In this document: piece after piece, positions 7,576-14,544 of the stretch
How the letters are laid out: every line of letters starts with the position of its first letter
Numbering within the stretch: the stretch's first letter is position 1
Source of the DNA: a virus
DNA length: 34,066 nucleotides
Strand: one strand, 5' to 3'
IMG/VR virus record: IMGVR_UViG_3300021178_000011
Coordinates: 1-34,066 of that record
The notes under the pieces: model-generated
Told to the model about the DNA's origin: nothing
The model's input: only the letters and a program-made list of their open reading frames with translations
Database searches by the model: none
Program-made: the position numbers and the translations under genes

Positions 7576-7789
7576 CTCGATTAGCTCCGTGCTTTTTGTG
7601 GGAGAGTTCCCCGTGCTTGAGCCCATCCCATCCCGCGAATCGGTTGCAGCGCTTTCCGTTTCGGATTTCTTCACAGCGTCCCCCTGACCGGTTGTAGACG
7701 GCGCGGCGCAGATCGGTCTTGTCCTGGCCGCGGAGTTTGACTCGTCCGGTGCGCCACAAGACTTTGCTGCGCGGATCCTTGAACTTCAT
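7433..7789 (-). CDS. HNH endonuclease-like protein
   Basis: A 118-aa product starting MKFKDPRSKVLW at 7789, with the start overlapping the upstream stop by four bases. The core is a zinc-bound HNH fold: GGRCEEIRNGKRCNRF, then GELSHKKHGANRDDTSAGVLW and CQECHRARHPG. HNH proteins cut DNA. In phages they act as homing nucleases or as packaging or recombination nucleases. Here the gene is collinear with its operon, unlike the antisense insertions at 22103 and 26605, so an integral role is possible. The C-terminal 30 residues are Arg/Gln-rich and overlap the next gene. Confidence 0.75.
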   Translation of the reverse strand: MKFKDPRSKVLWRTGRVKLRGQDKTDLRRAVYNRSGGRCEEIRNGKRCNRFAGWDGLKHGELSHKKHGANRDDTSAGVLWSCQECHRARHPGPQFAPQRRRAQEAVPDRARSGEPLHG

Positions 7790-7992
7790 GGGTAGTTCGC
7801 CTTTATGTACTCCGCAACTTTGTCCGCCACTCGCCAATTGTTGGTGGCGCCGTTGTGGCACTCGAAGTCTGGGTATTTGGCGCAGAGTTCGCGGGTCGCT
7901 TCGGCGACTAGGGCGAGAAGATCAGCTAAAGGGACCTGAGTGCGCACCCAACGCTCAATCGCCCCTGTCCATTCGTTGTCACTCCGCCTCAT
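7786..7992 (-). CDS. Small helical protein, unknown
   Basis: A 68-aa product starting MRRSDNEWTGAIERWV at 7992; the start overlaps the Gp37/Gp68-family stop (ATGA). It continues with PLADLLALVAEATRELCAKYPDFECHNG and ends VADKVAEYIKANYP, an all-helical pattern. Two Cys and one His lie mid-protein. Its stop overlaps the HNH start, so the three genes are coupled. I recognise no family. Confidence 0.65.
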   Translation of the reverse strand: MRRSDNEWTGAIERWVRTQVPLADLLALVAEATRELCAKYPDFECHNGATNNWRVADKVAEYIKANYP

Positions 7993-8942
7993 GCGCTCAC
8001 AACCTCGGCTTTCTGGCTGGGGAACTCGCGGACGCGCAGTGCTTCCGGCCACTCGGCAGGATCTCCGCCCTTGCGATCGCGCACACTCTGCCGCGTGAAT
8101 CCGTCTGATCCTCCACTCGATATCAACTTTTCCCGGGCCTCGGTTTTCCAGTAGGAATTACTGCCGAGTTGCTTCATAAAGAACGGCACATCCGCGGCGT
8201 GGCACTGCTCGAGCAGTGATTCCGCCCATGCCAGATTGAACGGGCGCGCACCTGGTCCGGACTCTCCGCCACAGATGACCCAATCGATTCCGGGAATTAC
8301 CGGGTCGCATCCATCGAAGCCCGTTAGGTAGGAAATCCATCCCACCTCTGGCGTGTCGTGGCCTAGGTCGATGTGCTCGAGTTGCGGCTCTACGCTTAGG
8401 AAGCGGACAGCGGCAGGGGTTTCTTGCAGGCGCGGGATGCGCTCAAGCGCGCGCTTCCGATCTTCGACGGACACGCCGCACCAAATGTGTGGCGGCGGCG
8501 GACCTGGGGTAAATGTAAACAGTAGTATTTCCTGCATGCGAGCGGCGCGCTTCGTGAGCAGCTGGAACGTGTGCTGGGGGCAGCGCACCATCACGTCGAG
8601 CACGGTTGCGATTAGGAACGGGCCTATAGCCTCATGGAATAAATCGAACATGTCACCCACGAAGATGCGCGCGGGTTTCGTGCGGCGCAGCGGTTCCTCG
8701 AGGATCTTCTCGTCAATGAAGAATTCGATGTGCTTGAGGTTTGGGACGGTGTACTCGAGTCCGTTGCCAAATCGCTTGTTGATGACGGAGGCGTAACAGT
8801 GTGTGCATCCCGGCGATATGCGGGTGCAGAACGTGCCTTTGCGGATCGTCCGTTTTGCATCTTCTGGCGACTGATAGCCTTTAAGTGCGGCGCGGATCGG
8901 GTTCCACGTAAAGTCCGTCCATTCGATTGACGTCTTGTTCAT
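7989..8942 (-). CDS. Phage Gp37/Gp68 family protein (DUF5131)
   Basis: A 317-aa product with the hallmark start TSIEWTDFTWNPI and the cysteine motif CTRISPGCTHCYA (residues 39-51), then QLLTKRA, WCGVSVED, RFLSVEPQLEHIDL and WVICGGESGPGARP. All are characteristic of this family, which is widespread in phages and mobile elements. The three-cysteine motif resembles a radical-SAM-type iron-sulfur site, but to my knowledge the reaction is not established. The start ATG lies at 8942 after a 126-base gap with a GGAAAGG-type site. Family assignment is firm; the role is unknown. Confidence 0.93.
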   Translation of the reverse strand: MNKTSIEWTDFTWNPIRAALKGYQSPEDAKRTIRKGTFCTRISPGCTHCYASVINKRFGNGLEYTVPNLKHIEFFIDEKILEEPLRRTKPARIFVGDMFDLFHEAIGPFLIATVLDVMVRCPQHTFQLLTKRAARMQEILLFTFTPGPPPPHIWCGVSVEDRKRALERIPRLQETPAAVRFLSVEPQLEHIDLGHDTPEVGWISYLTGFDGCDPVIPGIDWVICGGESGPGARPFNLAWAESLLEQCHAADVPFFMKQLGSNSYWKTEAREKLISSGGSDGFTRQSVRDRKGGDPAEWPEALRVREFPSQKAEVVSA

Positions 8943-8951
8943 GATGTCCTG

Positions 8952-9050
8952 CTATCCTTTCCGGGGTGGGGAGCATTGTTGCCGGGTCGTTTCAATCGCT
9001 TCGCGAGGAATCAAAACGACTTCCTGAATATGGCTAACTGCTGTCCCCAC
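8952..9050 (-). CDS. Possible 32-aa peptide
   Basis: A short frame in the 126-base gap between the Gp37/Gp68-family gene and the next gene upstream. It starts GTG at 9050 and ends TAG at 8952 (VVLIPREAIETTRQQC in the middle). GAGG lies directly against the start, which is poor spacing. I list it because the gap is otherwise unexplained. It may equally be untranslated leader. Confidence 0.25.
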   Translation of the reverse strand: MGTAVSHIQEVVLIPREAIETTRQQCSPPRKG

Positions 9051-9068
9051 CCTCGGAACTTGCGTGTG

Positions 9069-9659
9069 CTAACAACTGCACGAAAAATATGAGGCACGGG
9101 CGATCATCTTCTTGCCTGTGACCACTTCCATGTGCTCCCAGAATTCCGGCGGAATCTCTCCGTGAGCATCCCTTCCTTCAAAGTGCAGGTACTCACCATC
9201 GTTGCTGTAAGGTGTGCCGCCGTAGGAAGCCAGAGCTTGAATCGGTTCACCGGCTGCGGCTGCAATTACGATGTCGTAATCTGGGCAGTCGGATCGGGCG
9301 ATAAAGTCGCGCAGCCACTCCTCTGATTGAGCTTTAGACTTGACGCTCCACCGGCCTGGCTCGTCCGGGAATGCGGGATGAGTCCACACATGCCGCAGTG
9401 AGTTGATTTGGCGCGGGTACACGACTAGCCAAAAACGGTCACCTGGTAGAACTGCGGATTTCAGGAACGGATCCACGATGCCAACGGGATTGTTCCGTGT
9501 TCCGTCCACTCCTACGTCTTGACCTGGGTAAAGTTTTTCCGCGGCGACGGTTGGCTCTACGGCCAAATGAATCGCGTCGCGCTTCTCCTGCGCGCTGATG
9601 ATCGTGCCCAATGTCGCCAACGCGTCGGTGTGAACGGAGCGCTTTTCGGCGTCACTCAT
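9069..9659 (-). CDS. Uncharacterised phage protein (VGIVDPF...WTHPAF type)
   Basis: A 196-aa product. I chose the second ATG (9659, MSDAEKRSV), which lies nine bases after AGAGG; the first ATG (9668) sits directly on that site. Conserved-looking blocks are NPVGIVDPFLK, DRFWLVVYPRQI and LRHVWTHPAFPDEP. The C-terminal half holds an acidic helical segment and GEIPPEFWEH, ending SYFSCSC. I recall proteins with this WxHPAF motif in other phage genomes, always unannotated, but cannot check that. It lies just downstream of the ERF protein, so a DNA-metabolism role is possible. Confidence 0.75.
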   Translation of the reverse strand: MSDAEKRSVHTDALATLGTIISAQEKRDAIHLAVEPTVAAEKLYPGQDVGVDGTRNNPVGIVDPFLKSAVLPGDRFWLVVYPRQINSLRHVWTHPAFPDEPGRWSVKSKAQSEEWLRDFIARSDCPDYDIVIAAAAGEPIQALASYGGTPYSNDGEYLHFEGRDAHGEIPPEFWEHMEVVTGKKMIARASYFSCSC

Positions 9660-9672
9660 CGTCGGCATCCTC

Positions 9673-10473
9673 TTAAATCGCGTACGGCTTATCCTTCGGC
9701 TGAAACTCCACGGTCTTGTTCCCGATGCGCATCTCCACGGGCGGGGCCGCCCGCAGCGGTAGCGCTGGCTGGGCTGGGACGGCCTGGGGTTTTGGGGGCG
9801 CGACGGTTCCGCGGCCGTCCGATGCCCACTTAAACAATTCCTTGAAATACTTCTGCTTCATCTGGGCGAGCTCGGCGGCGTGTCCGATGCCGGCGACAGC
9901 CTGCGACAGCTGCTCCTCCGTTTTGCCCGTGTTGGCCATGGCTTCGCGGATGTTGTCGATCTGGTAGGCGGCGAGCGGCTTTTCTTTCCGCGGGGTGCGC
10001 ATGGGCGCGGCGTCGTCCAAGGTTTCGCCGGCGGGTGCCTGACTGCCGTCCCATTCCGGATCGTCGACTTTTTCGGCCATGAGTCCGAAGCGCTTCAGGA
10101 GGGCTTTCTGTGCGCCGGTCTGGGCTTTGTAGAGTGCTTTGTCCTCAACGTCGCGGCCGATTCCGTTTACCGTGAACGGGCCGATTTCTCCGGTGGCATC
10201 TTTGAATGAGTACTTTACGGGCAGGCGGCATTCGGTGATCTGTTCGCCTCCGTTCGATTGCGCGACGGCGACATATTCCGGGGTGCCTTCGTCGTGGATT
10301 ACCAGCACGCCGCGGTCGAAGAATTCGAGGCGCACGGCTTCGAATACGTCAGTGGCGCGGGTCCACTTGTAACGGCGCTTCGTGTTGGTGCCGTTGCGCT
10401 GCAGCTTGCCCACGGCTTTGAAGGCCTGGGCGATCTTATCGACGAGCGGTACGGGTGTTTTAGGACGGCTCAT
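9673..10473 (-). CDS. ERF-family single-strand annealing protein
   Basis: A 266-aa product. Residues 1-150 match the ERF core: VDKIAQAFKAVGKLQRNG, YKWTRATDVFEAVR and the signature GIGRDVEDKALYKAQTGAQKALLKRFGL. ERF proteins anneal complementary single strands during phage recombination and genome circularisation. The C-terminal part is a helical region followed by a Pro/Ala-rich linker (PPKPQAVPAQPALPLRAAPP) and a short beta tail. The start at 10473 overlaps the upstream stop. No DNA polymerase, helicase or primase is recognisable in the genome, so this recombinase probably works with host replication proteins. Confidence 0.88.
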   Translation of the reverse strand: MSRPKTPVPLVDKIAQAFKAVGKLQRNGTNTKRRYKWTRATDVFEAVRLEFFDRGVLVIHDEGTPEYVAVAQSNGGEQITECRLPVKYSFKDATGEIGPFTVNGIGRDVEDKALYKAQTGAQKALLKRFGLMAEKVDDPEWDGSQAPAGETLDDAAPMRTPRKEKPLAAYQIDNIREAMANTGKTEEQLSQAVAGIGHAAELAQMKQKYFKELFKWASDGRGTVAPPKPQAVPAQPALPLRAAPPVEMRIGNKTVEFQPKDKPYAI

Positions 10474-10685
10474 TTCTTCATCCTCTTTTGGGCGACTTCT
10501 TCGGCGCGTTTCATCGCTTGCTCTTTCGTGAGGAATTCTCCGAATATGGCGCCATGTGAAGAGGTAATCCAGACGGTCTTGGGGCCGTGCTGCTGCACGC
10601 TGGCCTGGATTTCTCCGCTTTCGTCCTCAACGAAAAACCATTCAATCCAGCCAAGGCTGTGATCTGGAGATTCAATCCACTTCAC
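10470..10685 (-). CDS. Small beta-rich protein, unknown
   Basis: A 71-aa product with a GTG start at 10685, overlapping the HTH gene stop (GTGA). The longer frame is an Arg/Pro-rich artefact. It has GWIEWFFVEDESGEIQASV, then KTVWITSSHGAIFGEFLTKEQAMKRAEEVAQKR, a strand-rich half followed by one helix. It is coupled to the ERF gene downstream. It may be a small partner of the annealing protein, but this rests only on position. Confidence 0.65.
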   Translation of the reverse strand: MKWIESPDHSLGWIEWFFVEDESGEIQASVQQHGPKTVWITSSHGAIFGEFLTKEQAMKRAEEVAQKRMKK

Positions 10686-10882
10686 TGGTTCACCTCGGCA
10701 AATTGCACGGCTTTCTCGCGGCGCTGGATGAAGTCGGCGACGGCTTCCTCGCGGAAGCGGATGGAGCGGTGCCCGAAGCGCAGGTAGGCAATCTTTCGGT
10801 TGGCGCGCAGGACCTGCAGCGTCCGGATGCAGACGCCTAAACGTTGGCAGACCTCGCGGGTGGTGAGGAGTCGGTCGGTCAT
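10682..10882 (-). CDS. Excisionase-type (MerR/AlpA-like) HTH protein
   Basis: A 66-aa product starting MTDRLLTTREVCQRLGV at 10882, overlapping the HNH stop by four bases. The pattern LTTREVCQRLGV-IRTLQVLRANRKI-RFGHRSIRFREEAVADFI is that of the winged-helix excisionase/AlpA family: a helix-turn-helix followed by a short wing and a final helix. Such proteins bind DNA as excision factors or small regulators. With only a small resolvase present and no tyrosine integrase, a transcriptional role, for example at the palindromes near 14722-14775 or 17248-17293, is as likely as an excision role. Confidence 0.82.
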   Translation of the reverse strand: MTDRLLTTREVCQRLGVCIRTLQVLRANRKIAYLRFGHRSIRFREEAVADFIQRREKAVQFAEVNQ

Positions 10883-11331
10883 GCCGGATTCCTCCACGCC
10901 CACGTCGAACGCTCTGGCTCACGACATGGCGGCATCGCGGGAAATCCTTTGTATTCCGACATGCGGCGGATTTCCCTCAGGAGTGGATCGTTGTCCGGAT
11001 CGCAAAGCGCCCCTAAAGAAATAACCGTGGTGTAAAACTCTCCGGTCGTTTCCACAAGCGCTGGTTTCATCCGAAGGAATTCGTACACAGTGAGTTTCTT
11101 TTTCATGGAGTTGCAGCGCAGGCAGGAAGCCACAAGATTTCCACGGCAGGCGCAACCCCTGCGGATAAGTGGGACGAGATGGTCTTTCGTGGTTTTGTCC
11201 TCGGCTAAGATTTCCGCGCAATAGAAACAGCGAAATCCACAGGCGACGATGATGCGATTCCACTCCTCTGCGCTATGCGCCGGAAGTCTGCAGCCGTCTC
11301 GAGTGTGGCCCCACGAAACAATTCCGCTCAT
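10879..11331 (-). CDS. HNH endonuclease-like protein
   Basis: A 150-aa product. It has CGFRCFYCAEIL, then TTKDHLVPLIRRGCACRGNLVASCLRCNSMKKK, a typical zinc-bound HNH core in which DHLVPL carries the catalytic His. The C-terminal half is helical and ends with a Pro/Trp-rich tail. The start at 11331 overlaps the upstream stop. It shares the operon with the ERF and HTH proteins and may supply the DNA cut for recombination or packaging. The fold is clear; the biological role is inferred. Confidence 0.85.
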   Translation of the reverse strand: MSGIVSWGHTRDGCRLPAHSAEEWNRIIVACGFRCFYCAEILAEDKTTKDHLVPLIRRGCACRGNLVASCLRCNSMKKKLTVYEFLRMKPALVETTGEFYTTVISLGALCDPDNDPLLREIRRMSEYKGFPAMPPCREPERSTWAWRNPA

Positions 11332-11570
11332 AGTCCCATCCGTGCAATCACGCGGTTGGTGCGCTCGATGATGGTCTCTCCGCGCGCGGTTAGTTCGTCC
11401 CAGTCCGGATCCTCGTCCGGGTCGGGCGGTGCGTCGAGCAGTTGCACGATGGGTTGGGGTGGTCGGGTTCCGCCCAGCTGCAAGATGCGCCCGCCCAGCT
11501 GCACCATGCGCTTGGCAAGGAATTCGAAGCAGGCGGCATCGATTTCTAAGTCGCGAAGTAGTTGGCTCAA
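11328..11570 (-). CDS. Small acidic protein, unknown
   Basis: An 80-aa product with a TTG start (11570) preceded by a near-perfect AGGAGG six bases upstream, which decides the start. The N-terminus is helical (LLRDLEIDAACFEFLAKRMV). A repeated QLGGRILQLGG follows, then an acidic stretch (DAPPDPDEDPDWDEL) and a basic helical end. No domain is recognised. It is coupled to the HNH gene. Confidence 0.65.
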   Translation of the reverse strand: MSQLLRDLEIDAACFEFLAKRMVQLGGRILQLGGTRPPQPIVQLLDAPPDPDEDPDWDELTARGETIIERTNRVIARMGL

Positions 11571-11588
11571 CGGTAGCCTCCTAGATTT

Positions 11589-11693
11589 TTATTGCACTCC
11601 GTGCTCGAGAATGGCCCACAGGACAACGCAGAAAAGTGCCGTAATGAATCCCAGCGCCATGACAAACGCGATCTTTCCGGCCTTCTCAATCAT
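11589..11693 (-). CDS. 34-aa single-TM peptide
   Basis: The ATG at 11693 overlaps the upstream stop (ATGA) and has AGGGG five bases upstream. The frame ends TAA at 11589. After MIEKAGK comes one membrane helix (IAFVMALGFITALFCVVLWAI) and a short tail. The topology suits a phage membrane peptide. The next gene upstream also encodes a small membrane protein, so the pair may act together. Confidence 0.6.
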   Translation of the reverse strand: MIEKAGKIAFVMALGFITALFCVVLWAILEHGVQ

Positions 11694-11848
11694 GGCTGCC
11701 CCTTTTCCAGCACGAGGATGCCGCATTGCGCCGCGATGATGGTCAGCGGCAAAACCACGTGCCACTTGTGCGGGCTGTAGAACCACTCGTTTAGGGCCAA
11801 GTCCAGCGACAAGATGATGACGGTGAAGCGCTGCAGCGCGTCTTTCAT
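11690..11848 (-). CDS. Small membrane protein
   Basis: A 52-aa product starting MKDALQRFTVIILSLDLALNEW at 11848, with four-base overlaps at both ends. Two hydrophobic stretches (FTVIILSLDLAL and HVVLPLTIIAAQCGILVL) flank a short loop, EWFYSPHKW. It could span the membrane twice as a hairpin. Function unknown. Confidence 0.6.
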   Translation of the reverse strand: MKDALQRFTVIILSLDLALNEWFYSPHKWHVVLPLTIIAAQCGILVLEKGQP

Positions 11849-12327
11849 GCTCGCACCCCGATGACGTTCAGGTACTTGCCTTCCTTCGCGGGCACCACAT
11901 AGAGCGTGGTCAGTTGGCCGGATTGCTTGATGAGCCATGGCCAGAGCTTCTCGTCGAAGCAGTTGGCGTCAATGAATCCGTTGGCGTTCGGCCCGGCTGC
12001 TGCCCAGGTGACTTTCAGATATTTCGGGTATTGCTGGGTTTTCCAGATGGCGACTTCGCGCTCGGCGCATCCGGCGGGCCATGGCACTTCGTGGCCTTTC
12101 CTGTCCCTGGCCCAGCGGTCGCGCTGCTCGATGGGGGATGCAGCAGGCGCGGCCGCCGGGGGCGCTGTCGACGGCGAAAGAAGCGCACGGGCGGCTTGGG
12201 TGCCACCTGTGGGCGCCTCGATCTGTACGCGACAATTCGTCAACTTGCTCACAAACGTGCCGAGCGCGGCTGCCATGGCGGTGCGCTCGGATTCGGTGAG
12301 GGTGATGGTGTAGGTGGGCTCGCTCAT
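11845..12327 (-). CDS. Unknown 160-aa protein, possible OB-like C-terminus
   Basis: Starts MSEPTYTITLTESERTAM at 12327, overlapping the XF1762-family stop. The N-terminal 45 residues form a short unit. An Ala/Pro-rich linker follows (STAPPAAAPAASP). The C-terminal 90 residues have alternating strands (YLKVTWAAAGPNANGFIDANCF, LTTLYVVPAKEGKYLNVIGVRA). That ending, a strand with aromatic and Lys residues closing on YLNVIG, recalls OB-fold single-strand DNA-binding proteins. I treat this as a hypothesis only. An SSB would fit with the ERF annealing protein in the same operon. Confidence 0.7.
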   Translation of the reverse strand: MSEPTYTITLTESERTAMAAALGTFVSKLTNCRVQIEAPTGGTQAARALLSPSTAPPAAAPAASPIEQRDRWARDRKGHEVPWPAGCAEREVAIWKTQQYPKYLKVTWAAAGPNANGFIDANCFDEKLWPWLIKQSGQLTTLYVVPAKEGKYLNVIGVRA

Positions 12328-12794
12328 GCAACCTCCCAGAGAGTGCGGGCAATTCCGCCATTGCCGATTGGGTCTCGAAGTGCGGCAAGTTTTACGCTGC
12401 TTTCTTTCCAGCTTTTGCGGGCCTCGCGCTGGGCGACAACTTTCCATCCGGCCGCTTTGAGACTTACACCGGTTTCGCCCTCTTGCGTGTAGGTGATGAG
12501 TCGCGCGTAGCCCATTGCTCGACAAACGCGCCATGCGGCGGCATAGAGACAAGAATTCGCGTTCTTTGTGCCATCAGTGCAACTGCGCGTGACTTCGGCA
12601 GTTTGCCGATCATCGAAAGCCCTAGCGATTGGCCTGCCCACGATGATCACGCCGTGAAGTTCACCATCCTCGGTTTCGACTCCGAGAGAGAATTTCGCGC
12701 CTCTTGGCGGTTCGTGGTGCCGATGAAAACGCGCCACGAATTCTGCTGCGTCGCGAAAAGTTATGGGCACAATGCGTAAGGTGGGCTCGCTCAT
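12324..12794 (-). CDS. XF1762-family protein
   Basis: A 156-aa product. The sequence RIVPITFRDAAEFVARFHRHH, then PPRGAKFSLGV, GVIIVGRPIARAFDD, EVTRSCTDGTKNANSCLY and ITYTQEGETGVSLKAAGW follows the XF1762 family, common in prophages and mobile elements. The pattern resembles a GNAT-like acyltransferase fold, but I know of no demonstrated reaction. Four-base overlaps join it to both neighbours. The start at 12794 begins MSEPTLRIV, nearly the same first residues as the next gene (MSEPTYTIT). Confidence 0.85.
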   Translation of the reverse strand: MSEPTLRIVPITFRDAAEFVARFHRHHEPPRGAKFSLGVETEDGELHGVIIVGRPIARAFDDRQTAEVTRSCTDGTKNANSCLYAAAWRVCRAMGYARLITYTQEGETGVSLKAAGWKVVAQREARKSWKESSVKLAALRDPIGNGGIARTLWEVA

Positions 12795-12982
12795 GGACGG
12801 CCTTCCGGGTATTCGAATGTGCGGTCGCGAATGTCTAAGGGCTTCAGTCGCTCATTTAGTTCAGCGAGCTGTGCGGCGATTTCCATCAGGCAAAACGCTT
12901 GCATGCGGCCAGTCAGGCCAAACGAATGCCACCACTTACGCGGGCCAAGGCTGCATATTTTGCGGATTTCGTCGGCGGTCAT
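12791..12982 (-). CDS. Small helical protein, unknown
   Basis: A 63-aa product starting MTADEIRKICSLGPRKWWHSFG at 12982, overlapping the upstream stop. A helix (MQAFCLMEIAAQLAELNERLK) and a short tail follow. The much longer open frame upstream (to 13342) overlaps other genes and is rejected. No family is recognised. Confidence 0.65.
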   Translation of the reverse strand: MTADEIRKICSLGPRKWWHSFGLTGRMQAFCLMEIAAQLAELNERLKPLDIRDRTFEYPEGRP

Positions 12983-13212
12983 GGTTGCACCTCGCCGGAT
13001 TCCGACTTGAAAAGTTCCTGCGGCGACGAATGTTTTTCGTACCAAATGCCGACAACGACAGCGATCCAAATTAAGCCCATGAACGTCCAACATGCTCCCT
13101 TGATCCATCCAGCCGCATGAAACTTGTCGAGGAAGAGATATGTCAACGCAGTGAAGCTCACCGGTAGCTGCGTGGGCAGGAATCTTCGGCTCAAGACTTT
13201 CTTTTCTTTCAT
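12979..13212 (-). CDS. Small membrane protein
   Basis: A 77-aa product starting MKEKKVLSRRFLPTQ at 13212. A basic N-terminus precedes a moderately hydrophobic stretch (VSFTALTYLFLDKF) and a clear membrane helix (CWTFMGLIWIAVVVGIWY). A charged C-terminal tail with FKSESGEVQP follows. It is coupled by four-base overlaps to both neighbours. Function unknown. Confidence 0.7.
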   Translation of the reverse strand: MKEKKVLSRRFLPTQLPVSFTALTYLFLDKFHAAGWIKGACWTFMGLIWIAVVVGIWYEKHSSPQELFKSESGEVQP

Positions 13213-13622
13213 TGCACACGCCCATGCGCGGACATGGCCGCGGCGATGCCGTTATCAGCAATTCCAAAGAGCAGGACGGCGCGCGCCATCCTAGGGTGCC
13301 CGTGTTTGCGGAACTCGTGCGACAGCACAGCATCCAGCACAAAGCAGCCGACGAAGTAGCCGGCGGCGAGCGGTCGGCCGTGCGTCACGAATGGACGCGC
13401 GATGGGGTTCGACTCTCCCCCGCTTCCGGAATAGCAGTAGCTGCCCCACGGCGTGTTCGTTTTGCAGACCGTCTGGAATGCGGCGTTGTGGGTAGTGAAG
13501 TAAAAATCAGCGACTTTGGCGGCGCCGTCGATCGCCAGCAGAGCGCGGTCGGTCCTTGGAGTCTCCTGCCCCCAGCAAAGCGACGCGGTTATCGCGAACA
13601 AAAGCACGGCAATGACTTTCAC
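13209..13622 (-). CDS. Secreted/membrane protein, unknown
   Basis: A 137-aa product with a GTG start at 13622, overlapping the upstream stop, which rules out the longer frame to 13724. Residues 1-19 are a signal peptide (VIAVLLFAITASLCWGQE). A Cys-containing segment (TVCKTNTPWGSYCYSGSGGESNPIARPF) follows, then two hydrophobic helices (AAGYFVGCFVLDAVL and ARAVLLFGIADNGIAAAM). It is likely an envelope protein. Short host-derived membrane proteins of this type are a plausible source. I recognise no function. Confidence 0.7.
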   Translation of the reverse strand: MKVIAVLLFAITASLCWGQETPRTDRALLAIDGAAKVADFYFTTHNAAFQTVCKTNTPWGSYCYSGSGGESNPIARPFVTHGRPLAAGYFVGCFVLDAVLSHEFRKHGHPRMARAVLLFGIADNGIAAAMSAHGRVQ

Positions 13623-14164
13623 GCAGCCTTCTCTCTGCGCTCGGCTTTTGTGCCGGCGCATGGTTTTTTGGGGGAGGATGCGGAACCGAGCAGCGCTGCG
13701 CGTCGTGCGCAGATCGCCGGCCAAACTTTATCGGGATGAATGCCTAGAACTTGGTACGTAGCGTCGATGTGCGGCTGGGGATTGCCGCGGGAGGCGTATA
13801 GGACGGTGATCCACGCGATGCGGATGTCGTCGCGCAGCCACGGGTCGGATTCTTTGCGCTCGGCCGTTTCCAGGCGAACGAGGACGCGCTCGGACAGAGG
13901 CATGCTGCGCTCTGCAGGAAGCGCGGCGTAGGTTGTACACCCTAGAACCTCAATTCGAAACGACAGGACGGTGGCTGTTACGGAAAGCGGAAAAAGCGCA
14001 GAGGCCAGTAACCAGACAATCAGGCGCGGAATCAGGCTTACTTTACATAAGCTGATGGCTTTTTTGTATGTAGTTGATAACAGGCTAGTTGCAATACCTG
14101 TTATCGGACATTGTGACGGGGTGTCACATGTTACATCCGGCCGCGATGTGCCCCATGCCATCAC
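13619..14164 (-). CDS. Membrane-anchored protein, unknown; start uncertain
   Basis: From the GTG at 14164 (four-base overlap with the nuclease stop) the product is 181 aa. The first 45 residues read poorly and cover two palindromes (14076-14105 and 14112-14128), so translation may start later. From about residue 47 it has a membrane helix (LIVWLLASALFPLSVTATVL) followed by EVLGCTTY, which may be a lipobox. A helical domain (SERVLVRLETAERKESDPWLRDDIRIAWITVLYA) and a basic C-terminus follow. Function unknown. Confidence 0.6.
   Translation of the reverse strand: MMAWGTSRPDVTCDTPSQCPITGIATSLLSTTYKKAISLCKVSLIPRLIVWLLASALFPLSVTATVLSFRIEVLGCTTYAALPAERSMPLSERVLVRLETAERKESDPWLRDDIRIAWITVLYASRGNPQPHIDATYQVLGIHPDKVWPAICARRAALLGSASSPKKPCAGTKAERREKAA
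14076..14105. promoter_or_regulatory. Inverted repeat, operator-like
   Basis: GATAACAGG (14076-14084) and CCTGTTATC (14097-14105) are perfect inverse copies, 12 bases apart. Half-site centres are two helical turns apart, which suits a dimeric repressor. No U-tract follows on either strand, so a terminator is unlikely. It lies in the 5' part of the frame 13619-14164, which is locally AT-rich compared with its neighbours. Confidence 0.5.
14112..14128. promoter_or_regulatory. Second palindrome, CRP-like spacing
   Basis: TGTGAC (14112-14117) faces GTCACA (14123-14128) across 5 bases. The pattern resembles TGTGA-N-TCACA sites bound by CRP/FNR-type regulators, but the spacer is one base longer than the classic site. 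It lies 7 bases from the larger inverted repeat, so the two may form one control region. Confidence 0.35.
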
Positions 14165-14544
14165 GCGGTGACGCCTTCCTTGGCTGCGAGTGCGCGGACG
14201 GCGGCGCGGAGAACTTCCGTCACAGACAAATTCATCTTGTCGCGGAGGGCGGTGATAATCGCGATATCTTCTTCCGTGAAGCGGAAGCTGAGGCTGCGGT
14301 TCGGCACCGTAGGATCGTCGCAATGATAGACGTACGTTTTCACGCCAGCTTTCAGGAGCACTCGGTGCATTCTCTGCTGAGCTAGCGTCGGCTTCTGGTT
14401 TGGAGATTTCACCTCTACAGCAACAACCTCTGGCTCATCTCCAAAAAAACTGCGAATACAAAGAAAGTCTGGCCAGCCGCGCTTTAGAACACGCCATCCC
14501 GCTCTACGCAGATCGTACGCGACTCTTTTTTCTGACGGCGTCAT
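14161..14544 (-). CDS. VRR-NUC-type nuclease fused to ribbon-helix-helix domain
   Basis: A 127-aa product. Residues 1-75 show the PD-(D/E)XK pattern of VRR-NUC proteins: GWPDFLCI (catalytic Asp), VVAVEVKSPNQKPT (E-x-K), then LAQQRMHRVLLKAGVKTYVYH. Residues about 83-127 (LSFRFTEEDIAIITALRDKMNLSVTEVLRAAVRALA) form one strand and two helices like a ribbon-helix-helix DNA-binding domain. VRR-NUC proteins are small phage nucleases, often thought to act on branched DNA. The fusion with an RHH domain would target or dimerise the nuclease. Each half is recognisable; the joint function is inferred. It lies second in the operon behind the promoter at 14728-14756. Confidence 0.82.
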   Translation of the reverse strand: MTPSEKRVAYDLRRAGWRVLKRGWPDFLCIRSFFGDEPEVVAVEVKSPNQKPTLAQQRMHRVLLKAGVKTYVYHCDDPTVPNRSLSFRFTEEDIAIITALRDKMNLSVTEVLRAAVRALAAKEGVTA

